DNA of 64,000 bases from Halobacteriales archaeon (GTDB lineage: Archaea > Halobacteriota > Halobacteria > Halorutilales > JAHENH01): positions 5,149 to 69,148 of the forward strand of contig JAHENH010000157.1 in the NCBI GenBank assembly GCA_018609935.1, given 5' to 3'. Positions 8,331 through 18,979 of the stretch are shown piece after piece. The notes beneath the pieces are model-generated. The model had not been told where the DNA came from and did no database searches. It saw only the letters and a program-made list of their open reading frames with translations. Position 1 is the stretch's first letter; each line of letters begins with the position of its first letter. The position numbers and the translations under genes were made by a program.

Positions 8331-8870
8331 TTATAGTATTTTTTCTATATCTCTTAGTATAGTATCATATTTTGATGTATCCCTTAGTATTGAACCTATA
8401 TTATATGTTAAAAGTAATTTCCCTGAATATGTTAAAGTTGTATATGTATATATGGATCCATGAACTTCTTTCAGTTTTATTTTTTTCTGTAATAGTCTTT
8501 CAGCTACAAGTTTGCCGAGAGCAACAATATAGTTTGGGTCTATAATTTTGAGTTCTTTTTCAAAATAAGATGCACATTTATCTAATTCTCGTTTTTTTGG
8601 ATCTCTACTCCCTCCATAACAGCGAGTTAAGTTTGTAAGGAATACATCATTTCTATCAAAGCCTAGATCATCTAAAATATCATCTAAAACTTTACCTGTC
8701 TCCCCTTTATAGGGTTGTCCAATCTTGTCATCTTTTCTACCTACTTTTTTACCCATAAAAAGTATATCTGCATCTTCACTACCCTCATTTGGCACCGCCT
8801 TAGAACGTGTTTTATGTAGACTGCATTTAGTACAGTTTCTTATTTCTTTATTTAGTTCATCCAGATCCAT
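8331..8870 (-). CDS. Uracil-DNA glycosylase superfamily protein (family 4-like, altered motifs)
   Basis: A 179-residue protein with the four Fe-S cysteines of family 4 uracil-DNA glycosylases: C13, C16, C84 (in NLTRCYGGSRDP) and C99. The regions QPYKGETGK and IVALGKLVAERLL are also family-like. These enzymes excise uracil from DNA in base excision repair. However, motif 1, normally GE(A/G)PG, reads GKKVG at about residues 40-44, and the late HP motif reads YNIGS near residue 157 with Asn where His is expected. Activity on uracil is therefore uncertain. It may be a divergent paralogue with the Fe-S scaffold retained. Confidence 0.78.
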   Translation of the reverse strand: MDLDELNKEIRNCTKCSLHKTRSKAVPNEGSEDADILFMGKKVGRKDDKIGQPYKGETGKVLDDILDDLGFDRNDVFLTNLTRCYGGSRDPKKRELDKCASYFEKELKIIDPNYIVALGKLVAERLLQKKIKLKEVHGSIYTYTTLTYSGKLLLTYNIGSILRDTSKYDTILRDIEKIL

Positions 8871-8916
8871 ACCATTATATCTAATTATAGATTTGTAAGG
8901 AAATATATAAGACCTC

Positions 8917-9135
8917 TTGGTTCACCTAGAGAACGCATATAATCCAAGTATAGGAGAGATTTTTAAACAGCAAGCTGACCATCCTTTATATGAGTTATAT
9001 CTTATTCGGAGAGTTTATTATAGATTTTTTCGGCAATTAATAGGATATGTATGTATAGCCATAGTAGCTTGGAAATCCACTATTTATTTGATTAAAGAGG
9101 GTATAAATCAATACCTTCCTTTTTGGAAGTTATAG
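8917..9135 (+). CDS. Possible small protein with one membrane segment
   Basis: A 72-codon frame opening at a TTG. Residues about 40-58 (QLIGYVCIAIVAWKSTIYLI) are hydrophobic and could span the membrane; the N-terminal half is polar and aromatic. No homologue is recognised. A TATA-like ATTATAG near 8884-8890 lies about 30 bases upstream, and the gene diverges from the UDG-like gene. The lack of an ATG and short length keep confidence low. Confidence 0.4.
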   Translation: MVHLENAYNPSIGEIFKQQADHPLYELYLIRRVYYRFFRQLIGYVCIAIVAWKSTIYLIKEGINQYLPFWKL

Positions 9136-9499
9136 AAATTTCTGTATATTTAACCTCTCTATAAAAACCTATAAAGGGCTTTTTTCTATACTTTAGATTA
9201 TGCAAACTTAGTTATTTATTATAAATCTAACCACATAATATAAACTATACTAAATAGATTGTAGCGTACTTACTATAAACTGGATATTACCCCAGTTTAG
9301 TTGGAAAGTTTCATAAGTCTTATTTAAAGAAAACATATTAAATTCTCTTCATTATTGCCACTACTGTTCTCCAACAATAAACAACTATAATCAAGTGATT
9401 TGGCAAGCCAAAGTAATTAGCTCCAGGTCTTATTTGACAATTAAGTCTTATTGACAACAGAAGGGATTTAAGTCCTGCCTTCACTTTTTATCAAAAAGG
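9136..9499. other. Gene-free stretch with short hairpins
   Basis: About 360 bases without a gene. From about 9395 the composition is less AT-rich and has a short inverted repeat TTTGGC-AA-GCCAAA (9399-9412) and the imperfect GAAGG...CCTTC around 9460-9482. These could be the worn end of a mobile element or the leader of the gene at 9500. I cannot decide between them. Confidence 0.35.
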
Positions 9500-10099
9500 A
9501 TGCATCTAAGCACTTCAGAAACTGGGAAAATAGCCCTTGGAGAAGCTATTAAAGCATATGAGGAGTGGTCAGCCCGCGAAGGGATTCCTGTAGAATCTAA
9601 TAATTCGAAGATAACACATGAAGGCTTTGAAGAACTTCTAAGTGAACTAAGAGAAAACGAAATTAATATAGAACCAAAGGAGCTTTCACGGTTAGTTGAA
9701 CGTTTTTCTAATGTTGAACCATATATTTTAGATGAGTACGAAACAAAAGAATTAATTAAAAATTATCCAAATATAGTCTTCGGAGAATGGAGGTTAGGGG
9801 CTGAAACAGCTGATAATATTGATCTACTACTAAAAAAACAAGACGAGGAAAAAGTAATGCTAGTTGACATAGCATTTGAAAAAAAGCATACTTCACTAGG
9901 TAGACTTCTACACGAAAGGGAACGCTTTAAAGAATATGATGCAGAAGCTTGTATAGTAGTACTCTCTGAAGACAAGTATTTTAAAGAAGCTTGTGAAAAC
10001 GCAGAAATCGAGATCTTAGAGATAGGAGCAGAACATCTCTTAGAACTCATAAATAATACGGAATGGAAAAATCTACAAAGCCTAACTTTAACTCCTTAA
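9500..10099 (+). CDS. Unknown protein, weak resemblance to a PD-(D/E)XK-type nuclease core
   Basis: A 199-residue soluble protein. The N-terminal half is helical and acidic. The C-terminal half contains NIDLLLKK (about residues 107-114), then a strand VMLVDIAFEKKHTSLGRLL (about 120-138) and CIVVLSEDKYF (about 151-161). The order Asp, strand, acidic residue, Lys, helix recalls NucS/DUF91-like restriction-endonuclease folds, but the Glu-x-Lys spacing is not canonical, so this is only a suggestion. No neighbour gives functional context. It lies between an IS-like noncoding stretch and the get3 unit. Confidence 0.6.
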   Translation: MHLSTSETGKIALGEAIKAYEEWSAREGIPVESNNSKITHEGFEELLSELRENEINIEPKELSRLVERFSNVEPYILDEYETKELIKNYPNIVFGEWRLGAETADNIDLLLKKQDEEKVMLVDIAFEKKHTSLGRLLHERERFKEYDAEACIVVLSEDKYFKEACENAEIEILEIGAEHLLELINNTEWKNLQSLTLTP

Positions 10100-10231
10100 A
10101 TACAGTTATAAAATGATTTCACACACAGTTAGGTACCATAAGACATATTTCAATAGATACTTTAGCCGTTGCAATTAATTACAAACGTTATTAGACCTTT
10201 AAAACTTGAACATCCGCGATTATCTAAATAT

Positions 10232-10303
10232 ATGAAGTTAAAAAAATCTGATCTATATAATACTTGGAAAAAAATAAATAAAGAAATATTTGGTGGTATA
10301 TAA
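10232..10303 (+). CDS. Short upstream ORF overlapping the get3 start
   Basis: A 23-codon ORF (MKLKKSDLYNTWKKINKEIF...) whose TAA overlaps the ATG of get3 as TAATG. A TATA-like ATCTAAATATAT lies just before its ATG. It may be a leader peptide or coupling ORF that feeds ribosomes into get3, or chance in AT-rich DNA. The exact stop-start overlap, a device used several times in this window, is the only positive evidence. Confidence 0.35.
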   Translation: MKLKKSDLYNTWKKINKEIFGGI

Positions 10304-11250
10304 TGTCACGTTTTATTTTATATGGTGGAAAAGGAGGAGTGGGGAAAACAACCTGTGCAGCTGCAACAGCAGTTAATCTTTCTAAAGATGAAAAAACTCT
10401 AGTTGTAAGTACTGACCCTGCTCATTCTCTTTCCGATTCTCTTAAAACTGAGCTAGGCTCGACACCCAAAAAAATAAAAAATAATCTATGGGCTGTAGAG
10501 ATAGATCCAGAAAATGCAATGAAAGAATACAAAGAAGACGTACAAAAAGTTCCAAAAGAATTGATACCTTTTGGAGAAATAAGCGAAAAAGTAGGGAAAG
10601 GTATGGGGGAAGTATTTGAAGACGCTTTAGGCGCCCCTGGAAGTGATGAAATAGCTGTAATATACAAATTCACTGAATATATGGATACAAATAAATGGGA
10701 TAGAGTAGTTTTTGACACAGCACCAACTGGTCATACTTTAAAACTCCTTCAATTACCAGAAATAATGGATTCAGTTATGGGAAGAATAATAAAAATAAAA
10801 TCAGGTATGGAGGATGTTTTTGATTCTATCAGAGGGCTAGTTGGAAAACAAGATAATAAAAAAGGATCCACAATTAATAGGCTTAAAAAATTTAAAAAGA
10901 GACTAGAAAAAGCCCGACTTTATCTTACTGATCCTGAATATACAGACTTTCGAGCAGTACTAACCCCAGAAACTATGGTTGTTAGAGAAACTCAAAGATT
11001 AATAGAAAAACTATCAACATATAATGTTCCAACTAGCACAATAATTGTTAACAAAGTTCTAAAAGATTTTAATCCAAACTGTGAAATGTGTACTGCTAGA
11101 AGAGAGATACAGAATAAAAGTAAAGAAGAAATAGAAGACATATTTAGTGACATAAAAATAATTGAAGTACCTCTAATGAACAAAGAAGCTAGAGGAATAG
11201 ATGCCCTAGAAGAAATAGGTAAAATACTAGAAGATCAAAAACAAAGCTAA
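10303..11250 (+). CDS. ArsA/Get3-family ATPase
   Basis: A 315-residue P-loop ATPase of the ArsA/Get3 (TRC40) group. It has the deviant Walker A GGKGGVGKTT (residues 8-17), switch I DPAHSLSDSL, switch II-like DTAPTGHTLKLL, and a CxxC (NCEMC, near residue 263) that in Get3 homologues binds zinc across the dimer. Archaeal Get3 delivers tail-anchored membrane proteins; arsenite-transport ArsA is usually a tandem-duplicated protein, so the single-domain form with CxxC points to a Get3-like role. No ars genes are nearby. Confidence 0.88.
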   Translation: MSRFILYGGKGGVGKTTCAAATAVNLSKDEKTLVVSTDPAHSLSDSLKTELGSTPKKIKNNLWAVEIDPENAMKEYKEDVQKVPKELIPFGEISEKVGKGMGEVFEDALGAPGSDEIAVIYKFTEYMDTNKWDRVVFDTAPTGHTLKLLQLPEIMDSVMGRIIKIKSGMEDVFDSIRGLVGKQDNKKGSTINRLKKFKKRLEKARLYLTDPEYTDFRAVLTPETMVVRETQRLIEKLSTYNVPTSTIIVNKVLKDFNPNCEMCTARREIQNKSKEEIEDIFSDIKIIEVPLMNKEARGIDALEEIGKILEDQKQS

Positions 11251-11333
11251 ACACTAGGTAAGTTTGATAGATTTATATATAAGAAATCAATATTATATAA
11301 TATTTTATCTGGGATCTAGAGAATAAATATATA

Positions 11334-11417
11334 CGCCGAGGGAGGGATTCGAACCCCCGAGGGTTTACACCCACCTGCTCTCGAGGCAAGCGCCTTACCA
11401 GACTAGGCTACCTCGGC
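11334..11417 (-). tRNA. tRNA-Ser(CGA)
   Basis: An 84-base cloverleaf on the minus strand. Acceptor GCCGAGG pairs with CCTCGGC, discriminator G, no encoded CCA. The anticodon stem CTTGC/GCAGG encloses the loop CTCGAGA (anticodon CGA). The long variable arm (about 14 bases) fits serine tRNA, and the T-arm has GGTTCGAATCC. No intron. It reads UCG codons. Confidence 0.93.
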
Positions 11418-11587
11418 ACATAACATTCTCTATACCTAAATTAGGTAATTATTTGTTAGTTACTATTCAAGTTTAGATGGTATTAACTCTACCAGCAACC
11501 TAGAACCCATAATTCTTTTATTTCTAGTTTAAAGATATTTATTATTTTAAAAAATATCTAATTTAACTTTAAAAAATTTAAAATAAT

Positions 11588-11974
11588 TTATTCTATATTT
11601 TCTTCTTCTATAACTTTAGCTAGTGCAAAATTTTCTTTTACTTCTTCTATTTCTACTTTTACTCTGTCCCCTATATCTGCGTCAGGAACTATAATTACAT
11701 ATCCTCTCTCTACTCTAGCTATACCATCTCCTTGCTTACCTATATCTTCTACTTCCACATATCTCATTTCTCCTTCTTCGACAGGAGGTTGTAGTCTTAC
11801 CCCTTTGTTTTCTCCTTCATCTGTTCCTTCTATTATACCTATACTGTATGTTTCACCTTCATTTATATGTCCTTCATCTATTTCATTTTCAGGAACTTCT
11901 ATAATATAAGATCCATCCCTCCATTCTACACGAGAACTAAAAAGAGACAAAAGTTTACCAGGAATATCAGGCAT
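11588..11974 (-). CDS. TRAM domain protein
   Basis: A 128-residue protein with a TRAM domain at the C-terminal end (EVEDIGKQGDGIARVERGYVIIVP...GDRVKVEIEEV), the RNA-binding beta barrel also found in tRNA methyltransferases. Stand-alone TRAM proteins are widespread in archaea and act as RNA chaperones or cold-responsive RNA-binding proteins. The N-terminal half (PDIPGKLLSLFSSRVEWRDGSYIIEVP) matches the haloarchaeal form. I chose the ATG at 11974 because homologues start with MPDIPGKL-like residues; the longer frame to 12124 adds a basic, hydrophobic and AT-encoded stretch that is unlikely to be translated. Confidence 0.85.
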   Translation of the reverse strand: MPDIPGKLLSLFSSRVEWRDGSYIIEVPENEIDEGHINEGETYSIGIIEGTDEGENKGVRLQPPVEEGEMRYVEVEDIGKQGDGIARVERGYVIIVPDADIGDRVKVEIEEVKENFALAKVIEEENIE

Positions 11975-12289
11975 AGATAATTTTTCCAAAGAACCCTCGA
12001 AACTTGAATCTATCGCTCTAACTTTTCTATAAATCAAGTTTAGTAAATATTGAAGGATTATTTTAACTATAAAAAATTTATTCTCTAAAAATTTAATCAA
12101 AAATTTCTTAGAACATCTTATCAAATACCCTTAAGTTTCCATAATCTTCATATATTCTATAATAAATTTTAATATCTTATCTCAATAACTACTATATTTT
12201 ATAGTATATCTCGATAAATACCAGTAGATAGAAGTATACAAAGAATTATTTCTTTTTAAATAGAAGAAAAATATAAGATATAGCTATGA

Positions 12290-12372
12290 GCGAGGGTTGC
12301 CGAGCGGCCAAAGGCGGCGGGCTTAAGACCCGCTCCTGAAGGGGTCCAGGGGTTCGAATCCCCTCCCTCGCA
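12290..12372 (+). tRNA. tRNA-Leu(TAA)
   Basis: An 83-base cloverleaf. Acceptor GCGAGGG pairs with CCCTCGC, discriminator A, no encoded CCA. The anticodon stem GCGGG/CCCGC holds the loop CTTAAGA (anticodon TAA). A long variable arm (TCCTGAAGGGGTCC region) and T-arm GGTTCGAATCC are as expected for leucine tRNA. No intron. Confidence 0.95.
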
Positions 12373-12485
12373 TCTTACCAAAAAATAAAAATAAAATCAG
12401 TAAAGTTCAAAAATTGAAATATATAGCCCTATATTTCTAAAAAATCTTATATTATTTTAGATAATATGTATCAAAATAGGTATCT

Positions 12486-12926
12486 ATGAAGATAAGTGTT
12501 ATAGGTGGTGGTAATATTGACAATAAGATCTATGAAAAGGCTGAAAAAGTCGGGGAGTTATTAGCTAATAGAGATCATAGTATAGTCTGTGGAGGTAAAG
12601 AAGGTGTGATGGAAGCAGTATGTAAAGGAGCAAAGAAAAATAACGGTTTAACAATAGGTATACTACCAGAAGATAATACTACCAAAGCTAATCAATATTT
12701 AGATATTGCACTTTCTACAGGTCTTGGTAATGCACGTAATGTTATTGTTGTTATGAACGGAGACGTAGTTGTGTCAATAGACGGAGGGGCTGGAACTCTT
12801 TCAGAAATAGGTCATTCCCTTGATATGGGAAAGCCCGTTATTGGACTTGAAACACATGATATACCATTAATAGAACATGTAAATTCACCAAAAAAAGTTG
12901 TTAAACGGGTAGAAGAATTTATATAG
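12486..12926 (+). CDS. LOG-family/TIGR00725-like nucleotide-binding protein
   Basis: A 146-residue Rossmann-like protein starting MKISVIGGGNID. It has GGKEGVMEAVCKGA (about residues 37-50) and GDVVVSIDGGAGTLSEIGHSL (about 92-112). These match the two phosphate-binding signatures of the lysine-decarboxylase-like/LOG superfamily (canonical GGGxGxMGA and PGGxGTxxE) and the TIGR00725 subgroup. LOG enzymes cleave nucleoside monophosphates; related proteins bind molybdenum cofactor. Which applies here is open. The surface-protein gene starts 9 bases downstream, so the two may be one transcript. Confidence 0.8.
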   Translation: MKISVIGGGNIDNKIYEKAEKVGELLANRDHSIVCGGKEGVMEAVCKGAKKNNGLTIGILPEDNTTKANQYLDIALSTGLGNARNVIVVMNGDVVVSIDGGAGTLSEIGHSLDMGKPVIGLETHDIPLIEHVNSPKKVVKRVEEFI

Positions 12927-12935
12927 TTTATAAAT

Positions 12936-14384
12936 GTGATTAGAGTTAGTACAAGGTCAAGTTTTTATCTATTTCTTGTTATTATATCTTTAATAGTTAT
13001 AACACAAAATCCAGTTTTAGCTTCTAATCCAAATTCTTCTGGTATAGGTATTTATGAAGGTTACAGGTATAATCAAAATATAGATATACAAGATGGTTTA
13101 TCTGAAGATATATTTAATTCTATAATATTTAGATCTATCGCTAGGGTGGAAAAAATTCGTGGAAAAGAATTTAAAGGAAATATAGCGATAGAAAGGAAAA
13201 CTAAAGCTAGATTTAGAAATAAAACAGATATAAATAGTTCTAAAAATAGATCTAAATGGAACAATCAAGTCTGGGAGGCTTTATTTATTGTTGGAGAAAA
13301 AACAGATATAAAAAATGAAATTAATAGGATAACCAAAAATAGGGTTAAAGGAATATATTCTGAAGAAAAAATAAATCTTATAGTAGAAGATAAAAACAAC
13401 ATTGATGAAACTATATTAGCCCATGAAATAGTGCATGCATTTCAAGATAATTATTATAATTTATCCAGAAATCTAAAACAGCAGGACAAACAATTAGCAT
13501 GGTTATCGATAGTAGAAGGAGAAGCAAAGTATATAATAGATATATACAAAAAGAAATGTAATCAAACCTGGAGCTGTATAAATAAAAGACAAAGTAATAT
13601 CGGATCGATAGATAATTCGAATATAAACCAAGGAGTATATATTTTACTTTATTATCCATACTCAGATGGTCCGCCATATATACACCATATAAAAGAATCT
13701 AGGGGATGGTTTAGAATCGAAAAACAATTTAAAAATCCTCCAAAAACTACTAAATCTATAATACATAACAAAAGATATCCAAAATATAATATTTCCTTTA
13801 ATGATAGATCAAATAGTAAATGGAAGCTTTTTAAAAATCAAGGAAAAAAAGGATACGATACAGCTGGTGAAGCCTCAATATTTTCAATGTTTTGGTATCA
13901 ATCCAATGTTTTAGAAAAAAACATTATAGATACAAACAATTTCTGGAGGTCAGACAGTAAAAGATTCAACTCATTTAACTATACTAGTATTCCTTCAAAA
14001 GGATGGAAAGCAGATCGTATATATCCATATAAATCGGAATCTAAACTAGGATATGTTTGGCATACAGTTTGGGAGTCTAAAAAGGATGCATCAGAATTCA
14101 AAAAAGCATATATAAAAATACTAAAAGGTAATGGAGGTAAAAAGCAAAATAACACATGGGAAATTCCCGATGGAAGGTTTGAAGATTTCTTTAAAATATA
14201 CAAGGATGATAACAAGGTATCGATAGTTAATGCACCAACTAGAATAGACTTGAATAATATATATACCCCCAAAAGAAATAATAAAGAATCAAAAAATTCC
14301 AGCCCTATAAAACAGGATGGATTTAGGATGTATCAAACGTTATTTATTCTACTATGTATACTGATTTTAAAAAAGATAAAATAA
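12936..14384 (+). CDS. Hvo_1808-family surface protein with HExxH motif
   Basis: A 482-residue exported protein. The N-terminus has a Sec-type signal peptide (basic start, hydrophobic residues about 10-22, then VLASNP). A hydrophobic helix near the very C-terminus (YQTLFILLCILIL) would anchor it in the membrane, leaving the body outside. LAHEIVHAFQDN puts a zinc-metalloprotease HExxH at residues 163-167, and SIVEGEAKYI follows about 30 residues later, as in the haloarchaeal Hvo_1808 family. No ATG is available at the 5' end (ATG TGA at 12934), so GTG at 12936 is used. Substrate unknown; proteolysis or cell-surface remodelling is inferred from the motif only. Confidence 0.78.
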   Translation: MIRVSTRSSFYLFLVIISLIVITQNPVLASNPNSSGIGIYEGYRYNQNIDIQDGLSEDIFNSIIFRSIARVEKIRGKEFKGNIAIERKTKARFRNKTDINSSKNRSKWNNQVWEALFIVGEKTDIKNEINRITKNRVKGIYSEEKINLIVEDKNNIDETILAHEIVHAFQDNYYNLSRNLKQQDKQLAWLSIVEGEAKYIIDIYKKKCNQTWSCINKRQSNIGSIDNSNINQGVYILLYYPYSDGPPYIHHIKESRGWFRIEKQFKNPPKTTKSIIHNKRYPKYNISFNDRSNSKWKLFKNQGKKGYDTAGEASIFSMFWYQSNVLEKNIIDTNNFWRSDSKRFNSFNYTSIPSKGWKADRIYPYKSESKLGYVWHTVWESKKDASEFKKAYIKILKGNGGKKQNNTWEIPDGRFEDFFKIYKDDNKVSIVNAPTRIDLNNIYTPKRNNKESKNSSPIKQDGFRMYQTLFILLCILILKKIK

Positions 14385-14396
14385 TTATATAGGTAC

Positions 14397-15191
14397 CTAT
14401 AATTTATCGCTGTTTTTAGCTTTCTTTAGTGAGAATTCATGATTCTCACAGGGTTCTAAGTCGTTCAAAAAATCCTTATGGTATAAACAATAAGGAGTCT
14501 TACCGTCTTCCAATCTATAATAATCACAGTTTCCACAATAAATATCACCCATAGAAGACGGGTTTTTGTTTCTAGTTGTATTGTTTTTAATTATTTCAGC
14601 GTCGTTACCTCCACCACCAAAACCACTACTTTTAGAACTATTATTCCGTTTATACTGTTTAGTTTTCTTTCTTTGATTTCCGGTACTATTATCGTTTTTT
14701 GTTATATATTTTATAGATATAGGAGATTCAGGGATAGGTAATCGTATATCTAGAACTGAACGAAACAAGGAAAATAAAAATATCACAGATCCAACTGTAT
14801 AAATAAGAAAAACAAGCCACGTTAAATCCACAGGATCTCCATACCACCTATTTGGATATACATAAATAAATGCACCTACACCAATAAAACAAATTACTGT
14901 TCCAAAATAAGAAAGATATTTATTTTTATTTGAAGTTGGAGTAACCAAAAATATACCTAAAAAGGAAATAGGAACTCCAATACCAGATAACACACCCCCT
15001 ATACCTAACCTAGTTGTATATACGGGAGACTCAAGTAGAAAAGATCCAGCGGTTTCCGAGACCGCAATAATACCCGCCAGAAAAACTAAAAGTATACCTA
15101 AAAATAACATTCCGAAGCCTATACGTAGTTTTCTTTTCTCTTTTTTTTCACCCATTTTTCTCCGTTGATAGGCTTCGGAGAGACTTGGCAT
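14397..15191 (-). CDS. DUF7139-like membrane protein with C-terminal Cys motif
   Basis: A 264-residue membrane protein. The start at 15191 (MPSLSEAYQRRKMG) was chosen over 15245 because haloarchaeal relatives begin MxSLTEAYE-like. Four or five hydrophobic helices span roughly residues 25-150. A linker rich in Ser, Asn and Lys follows, with a FGGGGND run. The C-terminal segment has CGNCDYY...PYCLYH...CENHEF, a likely zinc-binding knuckle on the cytoplasmic side. The function is unknown. It converges on the surface-protein gene 12 bases away. Confidence 0.68.
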   Translation of the reverse strand: MPSLSEAYQRRKMGEKKEKRKLRIGFGMLFLGILLVFLAGIIAVSETAGSFLLESPVYTTRLGIGGVLSGIGVPISFLGIFLVTPTSNKNKYLSYFGTVICFIGVGAFIYVYPNRWYGDPVDLTWLVFLIYTVGSVIFLFSLFRSVLDIRLPIPESPISIKYITKNDNSTGNQRKKTKQYKRNNSSKSSGFGGGGNDAEIIKNNTTRNKNPSSMGDIYCGNCDYYRLEDGKTPYCLYHKDFLNDLEPCENHEFSLKKAKNSDKL

Positions 15192-15562
15192 AGATAAACT
15201 ATCAACCCCCCATTCAAGAGAGTTTGTGCGACATATGTCGGACAAAAAATAACATCATAACTAAGTAAGTATATCTAATGGTTACTATCTATTTAGAGTT
15301 AATGGATAATCTAAGAGCTAAATCCAAAGACACTCCCACTAAAATCTTGCCACCTTCATCATTTAAGTGATGTAGTATAGATATAGTCCCTACAAACCAA
15401 TAACATCTGTAACTTTTATCGACAACTGTAACCTTTGTCATTATGTTTGTATCCAGAATAAATTCTTAGACATAATCTATACAAAATTTAATAGTGATAT
15501 ATTGATTAAACGATGATAAAAATCAGTAAAAAATATATAATTTATTATTTTTAGTTTTTTTC
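15192..15562. other. Intergenic region, no gene seen
   Basis: About 370 bases between two minus-strand genes. The middle (about 15300-15440) is less AT-rich than the flanks and could be a worn coding or mobile-element remnant, but no frame stays open for more than about 30 codons. Nothing certain is seen. Confidence 0.35.
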
Positions 15563-15748
15563 TTATCTCATTTCAGGAGGTAAAAGATCAGGTATACCCT
15601 CATCTATAGAATATATTTCATCACATTCATCACAAATAAGTTCACCTTCAATTATTTCATCTGTATCCTTATCTTGTTTCTCTATTTTAAGCTTTAATTC
15701 TCCTTTACATACAGGACAGCATAATATATCCATTAAATCTTTTTTCAT
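15563..15748 (-). CDS. Trm112-family methyltransferase activator
   Basis: A 61-residue zinc-binding protein with CCPVCKGEL (residues 10-18) and CDECDEIYSIDEGIPDLLPPEMR at the C-terminus. Both cysteine pairs and the terminal GIPDLLPPE are typical of Trm112. Archaeal Trm112 binds and stabilises several tRNA, rRNA and protein methyltransferases. The size is typical. It stands alone. Confidence 0.88.
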   Translation of the reverse strand: MKKDLMDILCCPVCKGELKLKIEKQDKDTDEIIEGELICDECDEIYSIDEGIPDLLPPEMR

Positions 15749-16424
15749 CTATATAACACCTTCCTAATAAAATATCTAAACATAGTCTTAGTTAGTAGTT
15801 AAAAAACTTAAAAATATTATTTTTATTTTATATGTAACATACTATCTACACCTAAAAAAAGAAGGATATACAAACCTTCCACCATCCAAAATAGATAAAA
15901 AATCATATATACACTACTTAACGAGTGAGTTATTACTGTATATATTAGGAACTAAAAAGGTAAAGAAATAAAATTAAAAAATAAATAGATTTGGGGTTTG
16001 GCTTTAAGCTATCCTGCTAAAATGTGAAATATAGGAAAAAATAAATCCATAAAAAATAAAAATTTACTATTCATGTGTGACATTCTCTCTACTGTAAACA
16101 GTGGGGGGATTCTAGTAGGGAGGCCACCAACCCCCCCCCCTACATAATATGGAGGCCATGAAGGTCCGAGTCCGCTCGCTGACTTGAACCTAGATATAGA
16201 GCTGGAGTTCAGAGGTTGGGTCGTAGCTACACCGTCCGGGAGTTGTCACAGACACCTCTGTTACACACCAGAGGGGTTATTTCATTCCTTGTCGAAACCT
16301 CAAAACAAGATATGTGGGTTATAAACCATAAAACTGTAAGAGGGGTTCATTGTACCCCCCACCTAATGGAAATGGGGTTTTATTGCTTCCCTTACCAACC
16401 CAAAGTTAGATAATGTTTCTTAAT
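15749..16424. mobile_element. Gene-free stretch with a probable decayed transposon remnant
   Basis: The first 300 bases are AT-rich filler. From about 16060 to 16410 the composition becomes much richer in G and C, with runs of C and G (GTGGGGGGATT, CCACCAACCCCCCCCCC). A frame from 16183 to 16413 has no ATG near its start and reads LGRSYTVRELSQTPLLHTRG in part. It looks to me like the C-terminal tail of a haloarchaeal TnpB-type transposase, but this is from memory of such tails and cannot be confirmed here. I do not see RNase P or SRP RNA signatures. Confidence 0.35.
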
Positions 16425-18754
<2,330 letters not shown>

Positions 18755-18979
18755 GGTCAAGTATTATAAAAAACTCAAGAGAATACCTCCACCTCAGTCC
18801 AGCAAAATACTAATAGGTTTAAATAAAACTCTAAGGTTTACTCCAAAGAAATCTTCACTAAAACTGTATATTTACAGAATCTGTCCTGTGAAATCACTAT
18901 TTTTTAAACTACTTAATCAAAGATAATTAGAGATAAAGCTCCACAACCAATATAGATCTTTTTCCTTTTTTCTTTAGTA

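Noticed and set aside
16060..16410. RNase P RNA or SRP 7S RNA gene
   Set aside because: The conserved RNase P segments and the SRP helix 8 loop wording were not found on either strand.
16216..16413. 65-codon frame as a real gene
   Set aside because: It starts at TTG inside a frame that is open from 16183 with no start; it fits better as a transposase remnant.
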